Shown piece by piece: positions 7,483 to 15,629 of a stretch of DNA of 64,000 nt. Both the position numbers and the translations under genes were made by a program. The stretch lies in NCBI RefSeq assembly GCF_022227765.1, contig NZ_JAJMLZ010000012.1, positions 1 to 64,000 of the forward strand, given 5' to 3'. The stretch's first letter is position 1; each line of letters starts with the position of its first letter. The notes under the pieces are model-generated. The model searched no databases and was not told the DNA's origin. It was given only the letters and a program-made list of their open reading frames with translations. This stretch comes from Ectothiorhodospira shaposhnikovii (GTDB lineage Bacteria > Pseudomonadota > Gammaproteobacteria > Ectothiorhodospirales > Ectothiorhodospiraceae).

Positions 7483-8780
7483 CTCTGAAGTGCCTTCTGC
7501 CTTTCAATACTGCGCTGCAGGCGCTGCAGTTGGGCGTGTTTTTCACCCAGAATCTCTTCCAGGTGAGATCTCAAGGCTTTTGCTTCACTACTTTCATAAA
7601 GCCCTTGATCCACCAATTCGGTCAGGCGCTGAAGGTCTTTTTTCTCGGCAACCGGTGGCTGTGGATCCACCAACATCACACCCTGTAGCACGGTATTGCT
7701 CGGTTCACCATAGGTTCTGGCCAGCGGTCGCTCTGCTGTCGCGCCACCCGCGGTATCACTTTGGATAACACGGATATTTTCCCGCCGAATGGTACTCAAT
7801 ACCTGGGGGCTATGTGTGGTTACAACAAACTGGATATGGGGAAACGCCTCGCGCAGGGTTTGAATGACTGTTTGTTGCCACTCCGGATGCAGGTGCATGT
7901 CCACTTCGTCAATCAAGGCGATACCTTGTGTCTCCTGCTGTGCCCTTGCGCCCATTTGGGGGTTGAGTTTTGCGCAACGCCACGCCATGTCGGCGACCAG
8001 AGAGACCATGGCACGTACACCGTCGCTGAGTTGCGAAACGGGTAACACGCCCATATCCGGGTGGGTCATGGCCAACTCTTCATGTTGAACACTATAGTGA
8101 AAGCCACTCCAACCCTCGTTTTTCAGCACTTTATCCACCGTGTTCCGGATGCCTTCAATCTGGTCCGGCAGTGTGTAGTTTTCGTAGGCATCCATGCTTT
8201 TCTGTTGCAATACGGCCAGTGTGGCTTTTGTCATCCACTGTTGAACCTGGGTAAAACTGGATGCGGAGCTAAAACAGTCTTCGTAACCCATGGTGCGGCT
8301 GGTGCTGAGCACTGCTTTACGGCTGATGTTTTTGTGAGCATTCCACAGACGACCGGAGCTGTAGTACGCCAATAGTGGTAAGTCGACCGGCTCCAGTCCG
8401 CGCACACGGTCCATGAGCGCTTTACCCATGTTTGTCAGCTCGGCGGCACCTTTAACCGTCGTTCGCCCTTTAGCTCCCAGCTCACGGACTACGGGGGCAT
8501 TCAAGCAGTCCAGGGTTGCTTCAATACGAACCGGGAAAACTTGCTCATTATCCGAGCGGCCTTGAAGACGCTGGTATCTGGCATCACGGTATTCGATGGA
8601 CTTGGATTTACCCAAATCAAAAGCTCCAACAAACGTGCCCAGTGCCACCGTGGCTGCATCCAGCACGCTGGTTTTTCCCTGGCCATTCCTGGCAGCCAAA
8701 ACAGTCAGTTCTGGATGAAAAGTAACCTCCAGGCTTTTAAAGCGCCGGAAATTAGTCAGTGTCAGCGTGTCGAGCTTCAT
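7479..8780 (-). CDS. RecF/SMC-like AAA ATPase of a Septu-like pair (PtuA-like)
   Basis: 433 residues. It begins LDTLTLTNFRRFKSLEVTF and has Walker A AARNGQGKTSVLDA near residues 31-44, where Ala replaces the first Gly of the usual G.NG.GKS/T. An ABC-type signature, QLSDGVRAMVSL, is near residue 257. Walker B is GIALIDEVDMHLHPEW near residues 300-315, with the switch histidine in VVTTHSPQVLS. The C-terminus is a charged coiled coil. PtuA-type ATPases form an oligomer that holds an HNH partner inactive until triggered. The gene directly precedes and overlaps the HNH gene. A standalone OLD-like ATPase is the alternative, but no TOPRIM domain is visible. Confidence 0.75.
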   Translation of the reverse strand: MKLDTLTLTNFRRFKSLEVTFHPELTVLAARNGQGKTSVLDAATVALGTFVGAFDLGKSKSIEYRDARYQRLQGRSDNEQVFPVRIEATLDCLNAPVVRELGAKGRTTVKGAAELTNMGKALMDRVRGLEPVDLPLLAYYSSGRLWNAHKNISRKAVLSTSRTMGYEDCFSSASSFTQVQQWMTKATLAVLQQKSMDAYENYTLPDQIEGIRNTVDKVLKNEGWSGFHYSVQHEELAMTHPDMGVLPVSQLSDGVRAMVSLVADMAWRCAKLNPQMGARAQQETQGIALIDEVDMHLHPEWQQTVIQTLREAFPHIQFVVTTHSPQVLSTIRRENIRVIQSDTAGGATAERPLARTYGEPSNTVLQGVMLVDPQPPVAEKKDLQRLTELVDQGLYESSEAKALRSHLEEILGEKHAQLQRLQRSIERQKALQR

Positions 8781-9154
8781 TTGCCTGGCTCCTCAGGGAG
8801 CGGTCTTCGATGGAGTCCGGGCTTTTCGGCAAAATAACTGCTCCCCGTGGGAGCGGGCCTGCCATCAAGCCGTCCTGGCGAAGCCCCGCCCATGCCAAGG
8901 CCATTTTCGTCTGCCACTTCGGAAGATTGCCTTCGATAATCTCGCATGTGCGAATGTCTACCGTCGCTTTTTGCTGCCCATGGTAGACGTGAAGGCAGGG
9001 ACTGCCAACTGACCTGCCATCGGGAACCGGAGAACTCGCCTCCTGCCGGCGATGCGCTGCGATAGTAGCGCCCTGGCGATGCTTTATGCCCGCAGCCTTC
9101 GCGGGCGAGGCCCGCACCCAGCCTTGGTGTCACACGGCTGGCTCCCAGGGGGGG
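8781..9154. repeat. Gap with GTGGGAGC-type (REP-like) inverted repeats
   Basis: About 370 bases separating the EPS operon end from the ATPase gene. A hairpin, GCTCCCC-GTGGGAGC, sits at about 8840-8854. A second GC-rich inverted element with GCAGCCTTCGCGGGCGAGG is around 9090-9110. The same GTGGGAGCGG core recurs near 16525 and 48429. These look like dispersed palindromic repeats. No gene is supported here. Confidence 0.5.
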
Positions 9155-9760
9155 CTATGGAGCGTGCGTAATGGCGTCGATGGGGACAGTGACGGGGCTG
9201 TGCTGGCCCAGGAGGGTCATCATCACGGTGACGCGGTCCTTGGCGCAGGTGGAGATGATGCCAGTGTGGCCGGCCAGGGGGCCGTCGGTGAGGCGGACGG
9301 TGTCGCCGGGCCTGAAAAGGCTGGCGGCGGTGTCCGGGTCCAGGTGCTGCAGGGTCTGTTCCAGGGTGTGGAGTTCCTGGAGCAGACGGGGGGCGATGGT
9401 GGCCGGGGTGTGGCCAAAGCAGATCACTCGGCTGACGCCGCAGGTGCTGCGGACGGGGGCGATGCCCTGCTGGGGGTGGGCGGGGCTGAAGAAGGCGTAG
9501 CGCGGGAAGTAGACCTCGCGGACGCGGGTCCAGCGGCGTTGGCGACGTTTCCAGCAGGCGTGCAATGGCAGGTAGGTATGGTAGCCCTGCTCCGCCAGGT
9601 GGCTGACGGCGATGTGTTCCTGGCGCGGCTTGGTCTGGACCACATACCAGGGGGTGCCGGTGTTGAAGTCCCGAACAAAGGTGCCGATGCCGGGATCACG
9701 CACGGAGGCGCGGGTGTCGAAGCGCCGTTGGGTCGGGCGGGTTTGCGTAGCGGTCGGCAT
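9155..9760 (-). CDS. RfaH/NusG-family antitermination factor (first copy)
   Basis: 201 residues. After an unusual 35-residue N-terminal extension comes the NGN domain (PWYVVQTKPRQEHIAVSHLA, then GYHTYLPLHACWKRR and FPRYAFF). A KOW-type C-terminal domain near residues 145-200 contains FRPGDTVRLTDGPLAGHTGI. Specialised NusG paralogues bind RNA polymerase at ops-like sites and suppress termination in long polysaccharide operons. It is the last gene of the wza-wzc-wecA operon and its ATG overlaps the preceding stop (TGATG), so it probably acts on its own locus. An exact ops site lies at 3900-3911 in the same cluster. Confidence 0.85.
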   Translation of the reverse strand: MPTATQTRPTQRRFDTRASVRDPGIGTFVRDFNTGTPWYVVQTKPRQEHIAVSHLAEQGYHTYLPLHACWKRRQRRWTRVREVYFPRYAFFSPAHPQQGIAPVRSTCGVSRVICFGHTPATIAPRLLQELHTLEQTLQHLDPDTAASLFRPGDTVRLTDGPLAGHTGIISTCAKDRVTVMMTLLGQHSPVTVPIDAITHAP

Positions 9761-11367
9761 CAGGTGTCTCCCTCCGTCTTGATGCGTTCCTGTGCGGCCA
9801 GCCCTTGGGGGCGGGTTTTGGGAAGTGCCTGGGGATCAGGGTGGGAGAGCCAGTCCATGTCCCGTACCTGGCCGTCCACGATCAGGCCGCGCTGGACGAA
9901 GGCGTGGGCTTCGAAAACCAGGGTGCAGGCATGGTGGATCCGCCGGTCGCGGCAGCGCTGGTTGGCGTTGCGGGCCAGGTTTTCCTGGCGGGGGTCGTTG
10001 TCGCGCTTGCGGGCCACCAGGGCGCGGACGGTCAGGTCCTGGTGGATGCTCAGGTTGTTTTTCAGGCGCCGGGTGTAGCGGGTGACGGCGTCGGAGTTGG
10101 CTTCTTCGTCCTCCAGGGGGATCTCCACCAGGGCGTAGCGGATGCCCGCCTGGGGGGTGCCGGGATTGTGTTCATAGATCCGCAGGCAGAAGGTTTCGCT
10201 GGGGTCCAGTTCCTCGGCCAGGGCGCGCATGAGGGCCTTGGGGTCGCGGGCAGCCTTGTCGCCGATGTAGATCCCGGTGGTGGTCGCCGGCACCAGTGTC
10301 ATCCGGGTATGCAGGCGGCGCAGCGTGGGGACGACCCGCCAGGGGCGGACGGTGAGGTAGAAATACCCCGCGAACAAGGCCAGGAAGCCTGCCAGCATGA
10401 GCCATTCCGGGACACCCGCATGGAGCAGCACCAGGCCGGCGGTGGCAAGCACCAGATGCAGCAGGGTGATGAACGCCACTGCGTGATCCACCCGGAATCC
10501 GGCCCGCTGCAGCAGGTGATGCAGGTGGCTGCGGTCGGGGGTGAAGGGGGAACGGCCCAGCCACAGGCGGCGCAGGATCACGCTCAGGGTATCCAGCAGG
10601 GGGATGACGAACAGAGACAGGGCCGCCACCGGCTGGATCACACTTCCCTCCCCCTGGGACAGGCCCACCAGGATCCAGGCAAACAGCAGGCCCAGCAGCA
10701 TGCTGCCGTTGTCGCCCATGAATACCCGGGCGCAGGGCTGACCGTGATGGCGCAGGTTGAAGTACAAAAATCCCGCCAGTCCGCCCAGCAGGCACAGCAC
10801 CAGCATGTAGTAAGGAGAGCCGCCGGCCAGGGCGATGAGCACGGCGATCAGGGCCATGGTGACGAAGGACAGGGTGCCCGCCAGACCGTCGATGCCGTCC
10901 ATCATGTTGAGGGCATTGATGCCGCCCACGGTGGCAAAGAGGGTGAACGGGATGGCCAGCATGGCCAGGTGCAGGGGGTGGCCGAGCAGGAGCGGCCCCA
11001 GGTCGATCAGGATCACGCCGGCGCCCAGGGTCATGACCAGGGCGGCGCCGGTCTGGACCAGCAGGCGAAGGCGAAACCCCAGCCGGATGAGGTCGTCGGT
11101 GAGGCCGGTGATGAAGATGGCGAACGCCGCCGTGGCCATGAGGAGCCACTGGAAGCGCAGTTCCGGGTGGGTCTGGTCCAGGATGACCACCCCCAGGGCA
11201 AAGGCACTGAGGATGCCGAAGCCCCCAACGAAGGGAGTGCTGCGCTTGTGGGCCTTGTGGTCCCCGGGATGGTCCACCAGACCATAGGCCTCTGAAAAGG
11301 CCATGGCCAGTCGGATGGCGGCCACGGAGAAGAGCGCGGCGGCCCCAATGATCAGCAAATCCAGCAC
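9760..11367 (-). CDS. Undecaprenyl-phosphate sugar-1-phosphate transferase (WecA/MraY family) with C-terminal extension
   Basis: About 535 residues. The first 340 or so form a WecA-like polytopic domain with the aspartate-rich LNMMDGIDGLAG, the catalytic region CARVFMGDNGSMLLG, and the HLHHLLQRAGF loop. It transfers a sugar-1-phosphate onto undecaprenyl phosphate, initiating repeat-unit synthesis at the inner membrane. The remaining 190 residues are a soluble extension (RVVPTLRRLHTRM onward) absent from classic WecA, with a possible regulatory role. I chose the GTG at 11367 because an excellent AAGGAG lies just upstream; a longer GTG frame to 11403 has no such site. The gene is flanked by wzc and rfaH-like genes in the same operon. 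Confidence 0.85.
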   Translation of the reverse strand: MLDLLIIGAAALFSVAAIRLAMAFSEAYGLVDHPGDHKAHKRSTPFVGGFGILSAFALGVVILDQTHPELRFQWLLMATAAFAIFITGLTDDLIRLGFRLRLLVQTGAALVMTLGAGVILIDLGPLLLGHPLHLAMLAIPFTLFATVGGINALNMMDGIDGLAGTLSFVTMALIAVLIALAGGSPYYMLVLCLLGGLAGFLYFNLRHHGQPCARVFMGDNGSMLLGLLFAWILVGLSQGEGSVIQPVAALSLFVIPLLDTLSVILRRLWLGRSPFTPDRSHLHHLLQRAGFRVDHAVAFITLLHLVLATAGLVLLHAGVPEWLMLAGFLALFAGYFYLTVRPWRVVPTLRRLHTRMTLVPATTTGIYIGDKAARDPKALMRALAEELDPSETFCLRIYEHNPGTPQAGIRYALVEIPLEDEEANSDAVTRYTRRLKNNLSIHQDLTVRALVARKRDNDPRQENLARNANQRCRDRRIHHACTLVFEAHAFVQRGLIVDGQVRDMDWLSHPDPQALPKTRPQGLAAQERIKTEGDT

Positions 11368-11460
11368 GTTCTGTCTCCTTGGAGCATGTCCGTTCTCCGG
11401 CACTCCGACGGCGGGGTCGAAGGTGACTGCATAAATCCCTGACAGGGGCGCTTGATCAGG

Positions 11461-13704
11461 TCATGACCGATAGCCGTAGCGATACACGTAGCCGCGATAC
11501 CCGTAGCGGTAGCGCTGGCGATTGACGTCCAGGTCGTTGAAGATCACCCCCTTGACGTTCACCCCGGCCTGGGACAGGCGCTTGACCGACTGTTCGATTT
11601 CCTGGATCGGATGCCGCCCTGCCCTGGCCACCAGCAAGGTGGCGCCGCCCAGGTTGCGGGCGATGATGGCGGCGTCGGACACGGCCAGGATGGGCGGGGC
11701 ATCGACGATGACGATGTCGAACATGCCCGAGAGGGTGTCCAGCAGGCTGGTGAACCGCTCGTGCATGAGCAGTTCCGAGGGGTTGGGCGGGATCTGGCCG
11801 GTGGTGACTACCTTGAGTCCGTCCTGGGGCGTGGCGCGGATGATGCGCGGCAGTTCGATGGTGCCGGCGATGTATTCGGTGACGCCCCCTTCCCGGGAGA
11901 TGGAAAACTCCCGATGCATGTGGCCCTTGCGCAGGTCGGCATCCACCAGCACCACGGTCTTGCCGGACTGGGCCAGGACCACGCCCAGGTTCTTGGAAAT
12001 GAAGCTCTTGCCCACGCCCTGGGAGGGGCCGGTGATGAGCAGCGAGCCACGGGAGGAGTCCAGCAGGGCGAAGTGGATGGTGGTGCGCAGGCTGCGCAGG
12101 CTTTCCACGGCATCGTCGGTGGGGCGGGTGATGGCCAGCAGTTCACCGGAGATGCGGCCGCGACGGGATTGCCGGGAGATGTCCTCTTCCGCCTTGCTGT
12201 GGGGAATGGTGGCGTACACGGGCAGGCCCAGGTGTTTTTCGATGGTTTCCGGGTCTTCCACCACCACCCGCAGGGCGCGGATCAGGAAGACCAGGCCCAG
12301 ACCGGCCATCAGGCCCAGGAGCACGCTGATGAGCAGGATCCGCTGCTGGCTGGGGGCCACCGGGCCACGGGAGACCACGGCGGAATCGATGATGCGGGCA
12401 TCGCCCACGGTACCGGCCCGGGCCACGCGCAGTTGCTGGGCGCTGTGGAGCAGGCTGGTGTAGAGGGCGGTGGAGACTTCCACGTCCCGGCGCAGGCGCA
12501 GGGCGGTCTGCTGGGTGTCCGGCAGTTCGGAGACCTGGCCTTCGAGCTGATTGCGCCGGGTGCTCAGACGGCGGATCTGGGCATCCAGGGCCACCATGCG
12601 GGGGTGTTCCGCGGTATAGCGCTGGCGCAGTTCTTCCCGCTGCTGCTGGAGGCGGATGATGTCGTTATCCACCTCGACGATCGATCCCAGCACACTGCGG
12701 GTTTCCATGGTGAGGTCCACGGAGCCGCGGGTCTGGCGGTAGTTGTTGTAGGCGGCCTCGGCGGCGTCGAGCTGGCTCTTGAGCAGGGGCAGCTGGGATT
12801 CCAGGAAGACCAGAGTGTTTTCCGCTTCGGCGGAACGGTGTTCCACGTTCTGGCGCACGTAGGCGTTCATGATCTCGTCCAGCACCGTGGTCAGGCTGGC
12901 GCGGTCGGGGCCACGCAGGGCCAGTTCCAGCACGCCGGACCCCCTGCCCCGTTCCCGGACCTCGAACTGGCCGCGCAGGGCATCGATGGCGGCACCCCGG
13001 CTGCGACGGCCGACGATGAATTCCGTGCCGGGGCGGGCATGGAGTTCGGAGACGAAGATCTGGATGTCGCTGCCGGTGGCGGGTTCCCCCACCCGGCCGG
13101 TGACCAGGATGCGGCTGTCCCGATCCCGCAGGGTGTACATGCCGTTCTGGCCGGTGAGCAGGGTCATGCCCTGGCCGATGCGGCTGGGGGGCACTTCCAG
13201 GCTTTCGATGCGGATGCGCTCGCCGCCCCAGGCGTAGCGTTCCATTCCGAACCGGGCTCCGGCCAGTTCGCTGCCGCCGTGGCGTCGGGCGAAGGCATCG
13301 CCGAATACGGGGGGGTAGGCCGGCCGAGCGAAGATTTCCAGCCCCAGGCGGTCCACCACCCGGCCCAGGATCATGCGCGAGCGCAGGATTTCCAGTTCGG
13401 CGCTGACGGTAACGCTGTCAGACATGATGGCCTGCACATCCTGCAGGGCGGAGAGGCTCTTGCCCTTTTCCTCCACCTGCAGCAGGGCATCGGACCGGTA
13501 GATGGGGGTGGCGGTGAAGGCGGAGAAGATGCCGCCGCACAGGGCCAGGGCGGTAACGGCCGCGATGAGCCACTTGTACTGCAGGACCGTGCCGATCAGT
13601 TCGCCGATGTGGATGGTGTCGCCGTCGTCTTCCACCGGCGCGGCGGGCGGATGGCCCACGCGGGGTGGTTCGTTGACGGGGGTATGCGGCGGGGGACGGT
13701 TCAT
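11461..13704 (-). CDS. wzc: Wzc-type polysaccharide co-polymerase / tyrosine autokinase (first copy)
   Basis: 747 residues. A Wzz-like chain-length domain has a first membrane helix near residues 50-70, a long periplasmic part with coiled coil, and a second helix near residues 455-475 (RILLISVLLGLMAGLGLVF). The cytoplasmic BY-kinase follows: Walker A GPSQGVGKSFISKNLG, Walker A' VVLVDADLRKG, Walker B IVIVDAPPIL. The tail is tyrosine-rich (RYRYGYRGYVYRYGYRS), the autophosphorylation cluster. It controls polymer length and export with the outer-membrane Wza partner. The ATG overlaps the wza stop (TGATG). A Wzb-type phosphatase that could reverse the phosphorylation is at 17858. Confidence 0.92.
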   Translation of the reverse strand: MNRPPPHTPVNEPPRVGHPPAAPVEDDGDTIHIGELIGTVLQYKWLIAAVTALALCGGIFSAFTATPIYRSDALLQVEEKGKSLSALQDVQAIMSDSVTVSAELEILRSRMILGRVVDRLGLEIFARPAYPPVFGDAFARRHGGSELAGARFGMERYAWGGERIRIESLEVPPSRIGQGMTLLTGQNGMYTLRDRDSRILVTGRVGEPATGSDIQIFVSELHARPGTEFIVGRRSRGAAIDALRGQFEVRERGRGSGVLELALRGPDRASLTTVLDEIMNAYVRQNVEHRSAEAENTLVFLESQLPLLKSQLDAAEAAYNNYRQTRGSVDLTMETRSVLGSIVEVDNDIIRLQQQREELRQRYTAEHPRMVALDAQIRRLSTRRNQLEGQVSELPDTQQTALRLRRDVEVSTALYTSLLHSAQQLRVARAGTVGDARIIDSAVVSRGPVAPSQQRILLISVLLGLMAGLGLVFLIRALRVVVEDPETIEKHLGLPVYATIPHSKAEEDISRQSRRGRISGELLAITRPTDDAVESLRSLRTTIHFALLDSSRGSLLITGPSQGVGKSFISKNLGVVLAQSGKTVVLVDADLRKGHMHREFSISREGGVTEYIAGTIELPRIIRATPQDGLKVVTTGQIPPNPSELLMHERFTSLLDTLSGMFDIVIVDAPPILAVSDAAIIARNLGGATLLVARAGRHPIQEIEQSVKRLSQAGVNVKGVIFNDLDVNRQRYRYGYRGYVYRYGYRS

Positions 13705-14945
13705 CACTGACGCCCCCCGAACAGGGGATAGCGCACGCCGCTGACGGTGTTCAGCAGGCTCCAGGTGGGCTGGATGTTGGCGATCACCCGGTTGAAGCGA
13801 ACGATGTCGGCCACGTCCACATAGACGATGTCACGGGGCTGCAGGTGGAAGCGTTCCGCCAGCAGCAGGGCGTCGGGGGATTTGGCGTTGAGATGGTAGA
13901 GCCGGGGTTGCCCGCCCTCCTCGTCACGCATGACGAAGATCCAGCCGGGGTCGGAGCGGTCCTGGTCGACGAAGCCGGCATCGCTGAGCACTTCGGCCAG
14001 GGTGGCGCGGCGACGGTTCATGACGTAGGAGCCGGGGTTTCTGACCTCGCCCAGGACGAAGATCTTGTTGAACTGGCTGTCGAGCACGTTGACGATGTCG
14101 CCGTGCTGGAGCAGCGGGTTCTGGGTGATGTCGCCGTCCTCGTACAGGGCCTGGACGTTGACCCGGTAGGTGGCGCCGTCGCGGGTGAGCAGCACATTGC
14201 CGTGGTCGGCCTGATCACTGAAGCCGCCGGCGCGGTTGACGGCTTCCAGCAGGGTCATGGGGATGTCGTCGATGGCCTGGATGCCGGGTGAGGCCACCTC
14301 CCCCACCACGTAGACGCGCTTGCTGCGAAAGGAGACCACGCGCACGTCCAGTTGGACCCGTTCGATCACCCGGGAGAGGTGTCGGATGAGGACCTGGCGC
14401 AGTTCGCGCACGGTCATGCCGGCCACTTCGATCACGCCCACGTAGGGATAGAAGATGGTGCCGTCCTCGGCCACCAGGGTGCCGGCCTGTTCGGCGGAGC
14501 GGAAGGAGCCGGCGGGGATGGTCAGTTCCGGGTGGTCCCAGACGATCACGCTGATGATGTCGCCGGGGCCGAGCCGGTAGTCCTGGTGTTGCAGGCCGAA
14601 ATCCGGCAGGGCGGCGCCCATGACCTGGGTCTGGGCGGCGGCGGCGCGTCCGGGGAAGGCGCCGATGCCGTTGTTGAGCTGCTGGATGATCAACTCGGCG
14701 GTGATGGGCCGCACGCTGATGTTGGCGGCGGTGAGTTGGTCGTCCTGGATCACCGGCAGGGGGATGGATGAGGTATCCCGCATGCCGCTGGCGGTGGTAC
14801 CCGGCGCCACGGCACAAGCGGACAGGCTGAGGATCAGCCCGATCGGGATGACGAGGGCAAGCCAGGCTTTCCAGACCCGACCATGGGTATTCCCGGGCTT
14901 GACCCACGAGGTCGCCGCCTGCCCGGGGCAGTGTCTAAGCCACAT
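13704..14945 (-). CDS. wza: Wza-type outer-membrane polysaccharide export lipoprotein (first copy)
   Basis: About 413 residues. After a long basic lead comes a hydrophobic signal with lipobox LSAC near residue 44. The polysaccharide-export (PES) domain follows (YRLGPGDIISVIVWDHPEL), then SLBB domains (KRVYVVGEVASPG and KIFVLGEVRNPGSYVMNRRR). It forms the octameric channel for exopolysaccharide. I prefer the ATG at 14945, which has GGAG eight bases upstream, over the ATG at 14960. It is the first gene of the wza-wzc-wecA-rfaH operon. A candidate sigma-54 promoter lies about 100 bases upstream. Confidence 0.9.
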   Translation of the reverse strand: MWLRHCPGQAATSWVKPGNTHGRVWKAWLALVIPIGLILSLSACAVAPGTTASGMRDTSSIPLPVIQDDQLTAANISVRPITAELIIQQLNNGIGAFPGRAAAAQTQVMGAALPDFGLQHQDYRLGPGDIISVIVWDHPELTIPAGSFRSAEQAGTLVAEDGTIFYPYVGVIEVAGMTVRELRQVLIRHLSRVIERVQLDVRVVSFRSKRVYVVGEVASPGIQAIDDIPMTLLEAVNRAGGFSDQADHGNVLLTRDGATYRVNVQALYEDGDITQNPLLQHGDIVNVLDSQFNKIFVLGEVRNPGSYVMNRRRATLAEVLSDAGFVDQDRSDPGWIFVMRDEEGGQPRLYHLNAKSPDALLLAERFHLQPRDIVYVDVADIVRFNRVIANIQPTWSLLNTVSGVRYPLFGGRQ

Positions 14946-15042
14946 CCAAGCACTCCGCATTGAGATGGTTCCATCAGGCTATGTCGGGACTGCGCCTTGC
15001 CCACGGGTCACCGGGTTTCCGGTTGTGCCGTCGTTGGCCTGG

Positions 15043-15057
15043 GCAAGGGGTATGCCT
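15043..15057 (-). promoter_or_regulatory. Candidate sigma-54 promoter of the EPS operon
   Basis: The minus strand reads AGGCATACCCCTTGCC, with GG and GC separated by exactly 10 bases, as required for -24/-12 promoters. The bases match GGCA and TTGC of the consensus. The predicted start near 15031 leaves a leader of about 85 bases before the wza ATG. The flanking -24 T is not conserved, so this is weaker than the site at 15553. Confidence 0.45.
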
Positions 15058-15331
15058 CCGCTGAAAGTGCTGGGAGGTGATGTACCTGGGCAGTCCGTTC
15101 AGTTTTCAGTAGCGGCTATCGCTCAGCAAGAGATGGGCCACTTTTTGTATTTTTTGAGGAATGATTGGCTTTTCAGAAGGTTATGATTTTTTGAGGACTG
15201 AATAATAAAACAGTCAATCGGTGGGGCCGCTGGTATTTGTAAAATATTCTGACATTATTTGTGTGGGTATTTATCTATACAAAGGTTTACGAGCATCAGT
15301 GCATGGTTGATGAGTCGTCGCCCTCCTGCAT

Positions 15332-15436
15332 CGTCATGCCCGCGAACGCGGGAATCCATCAGCTCCGGGATAAACCCCTGGACTCCCGCTTTCGCGGGAG
15401 TGACGGTGTTATTCCCGCGAACGCGGGAATCCATCA
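15332..15436. repeat. Cluster of three short palindromic repeats (CCCGCGAACGCGGG type)
   Basis: Two direct copies of TTCCCGCGAACGCGGGAATCC-like units (15332-15360 as ATGCCCGCG..., and 15411-15436) flank an inverted relative, GACTCCCGCTTTCGCGGGAG (about 15381-15400). Each unit is an internal palindrome. Such repeats are widely dispersed in proteobacterial intergenic regions. They lie between two divergent transcription units, 120 bases before a sigma-54 promoter. Confidence 0.8.
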
Positions 15437-15552
15437 TTGGGCACGGATTCGCCCCAAGACATGTCGACCTTTTTTACACCTACTTTTTTTAAAGTCTTTC
15501 CCTATCGAGCAGCGACGGGAAAATTCCTTTATTTTCAAAATGAATGATGGAA

Positions 15553-15568
15553 TGGTACAAATTTTGCT
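15553..15568 (+). promoter_or_regulatory. Sigma-54 promoter of the PEP-CTERM gene
   Basis: TGGTAC-AAATT-TTGCT matches the -24/-12 consensus TGGCAC-N5-TTGCW at all but one position, with the invariant GG and GC 10 bases apart. It lies 62 bases upstream of the PEP-CTERM gene's ATG. Sigma-54 promoters are a known feature of PEP-CTERM genes controlled by the PrsK/PrsR two-component system. Confidence 0.8.
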
Positions 15569-15629
15569 GACCGCACGGCTGTACATGAGCTTTGCACTCA
15601 CGAATCAAGGACAAGGAAAGGAAGAACGC

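Noticed and set aside
9805-11295. Long plus-strand frame opposite the WecA-like gene
   Set aside because: Gln/Gly/His-rich composition, no motifs, exact antisense of a well-supported gene in GC-rich DNA.
11611-13710. 699-codon plus-strand frame opposite wzc
   Set aside because: Composition of a reverse-complement shadow; the minus strand encodes a complete Wzc with all kinase motifs.
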